Shown: positions 63,997 to 64,000 of the stretch, in pieces | Position numbering within the stretch: the stretch's first letter is position 1 | Layout of the letters: every line of letters starts with the position of its first letter | From: Oryzicola mucosus | Lineage (GTDB): Bacteria > Pseudomonadota > Alphaproteobacteria > Rhizobiales > Rhizobiaceae | NCBI RefSeq assembly: GCF_014534685.1 | Contig: NZ_JACVVX010000003.1 | Location: forward strand, 496,001-560,000 | Reading direction: 5' to 3' | Length of the DNA: 64,000 bases | Notes under the pieces: model-generated | Databases searched by the model: none | Seen by the model: only the letters and a program-made list of their open reading frames with translations | What the model was told of the DNA's origin: nothing | Position numbers and translations under genes: made by a program

Positions 63997-64000
63997 GGGT

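Overview
The window is high-GC, densely packed chromosomal DNA of a Rhizobiales alphaproteobacterium, probably a Phyllobacteriaceae member (Mesorhizobium/Aminobacter-like). This rests on a pcaQ-pcaDCHGB locus with a canonical PcaQ box, a short orphan FtsZ, a bkdA1A2B-lpdA cluster, many GTG/TTG starts and ATGA gene overlaps, and intergenic palindromes of the type common in rhizobia. The genus is an inference. I saw no rRNA, tRNA, CRISPR array, prophage or insertion sequence.

Layout. 1-2687: a type I secretion ABC exporter (5' end outside the window) and its HlyD-type adaptor. 2700-6451 (-): a SbcCD-like pair, a hookless Rad50/YhaN-type ATPase and a metallophosphoesterase. 6735-7727: a truncated FtsZ of GTPase domain only. 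8289-10898: metNIQ methionine importer. 10958-15637: divergent pcaQ and pcaDCHGB for protocatechuate ring cleavage. 15796-17193: two small stress-type proteins and an AAG-family DNA glycosylase.

17439-26735: a compact catabolic operon with a fused TRAP permease (DctQM), its binding protein, two SDR dehydrogenases, an embedded IclR regulator, an SCP-x-like thiolase, an AMP-forming acyl-CoA ligase and a tandem PPC/DUF296 protein. The substrate is unknown; it looks like uptake, CoA activation and oxidation of an organic acid. 26738-28039 (-): a stand-alone glycoamylase-domain protein. 28515-33581 (-): branched-chain 2-oxoacid dehydrogenase complex with a divergent Lrp-type regulator at 33850. 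34457-36448: Tat-exported PhoX-like phosphatase.

36507-47095: an amino-sugar locus. Leftward runs murQ, a sugar ABC transporter and a Gfo/Idh/MocA oxidoreductase. Rightward runs a BadF-type kinase, a GntR regulator, a NagB-II-type SIS deaminase and nagA. The shared intergenic region carries striking 11-bp-period direct repeats facing both ways. Together the genes would import GlcNAc/MurNAc-type sugars and convert them to fructose-6-phosphate.

47087-49347: divergent AraC regulator and MFS exporter. 49514-64000: a second, less familiar catabolic region with a TetR regulator, a cyclase-family hydrolase and an FAH-family hydrolase, a Tau/Ssu-type ABC importer with an embedded GntR regulator, then a leftward operon of enoyl-CoA hydratase, NDP-forming acyl-CoA synthetase, two different acyl-CoA dehydrogenases (probably heteromeric) and an SDR. 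A 24-bp perfect palindrome of TetR type stands in front of this operon, and TctA/TctB transporter genes lie upstream. The two clusters with unassigned substrates (17.4-26.7 kb and 50-64 kb) are the most likely places for undescribed biology.
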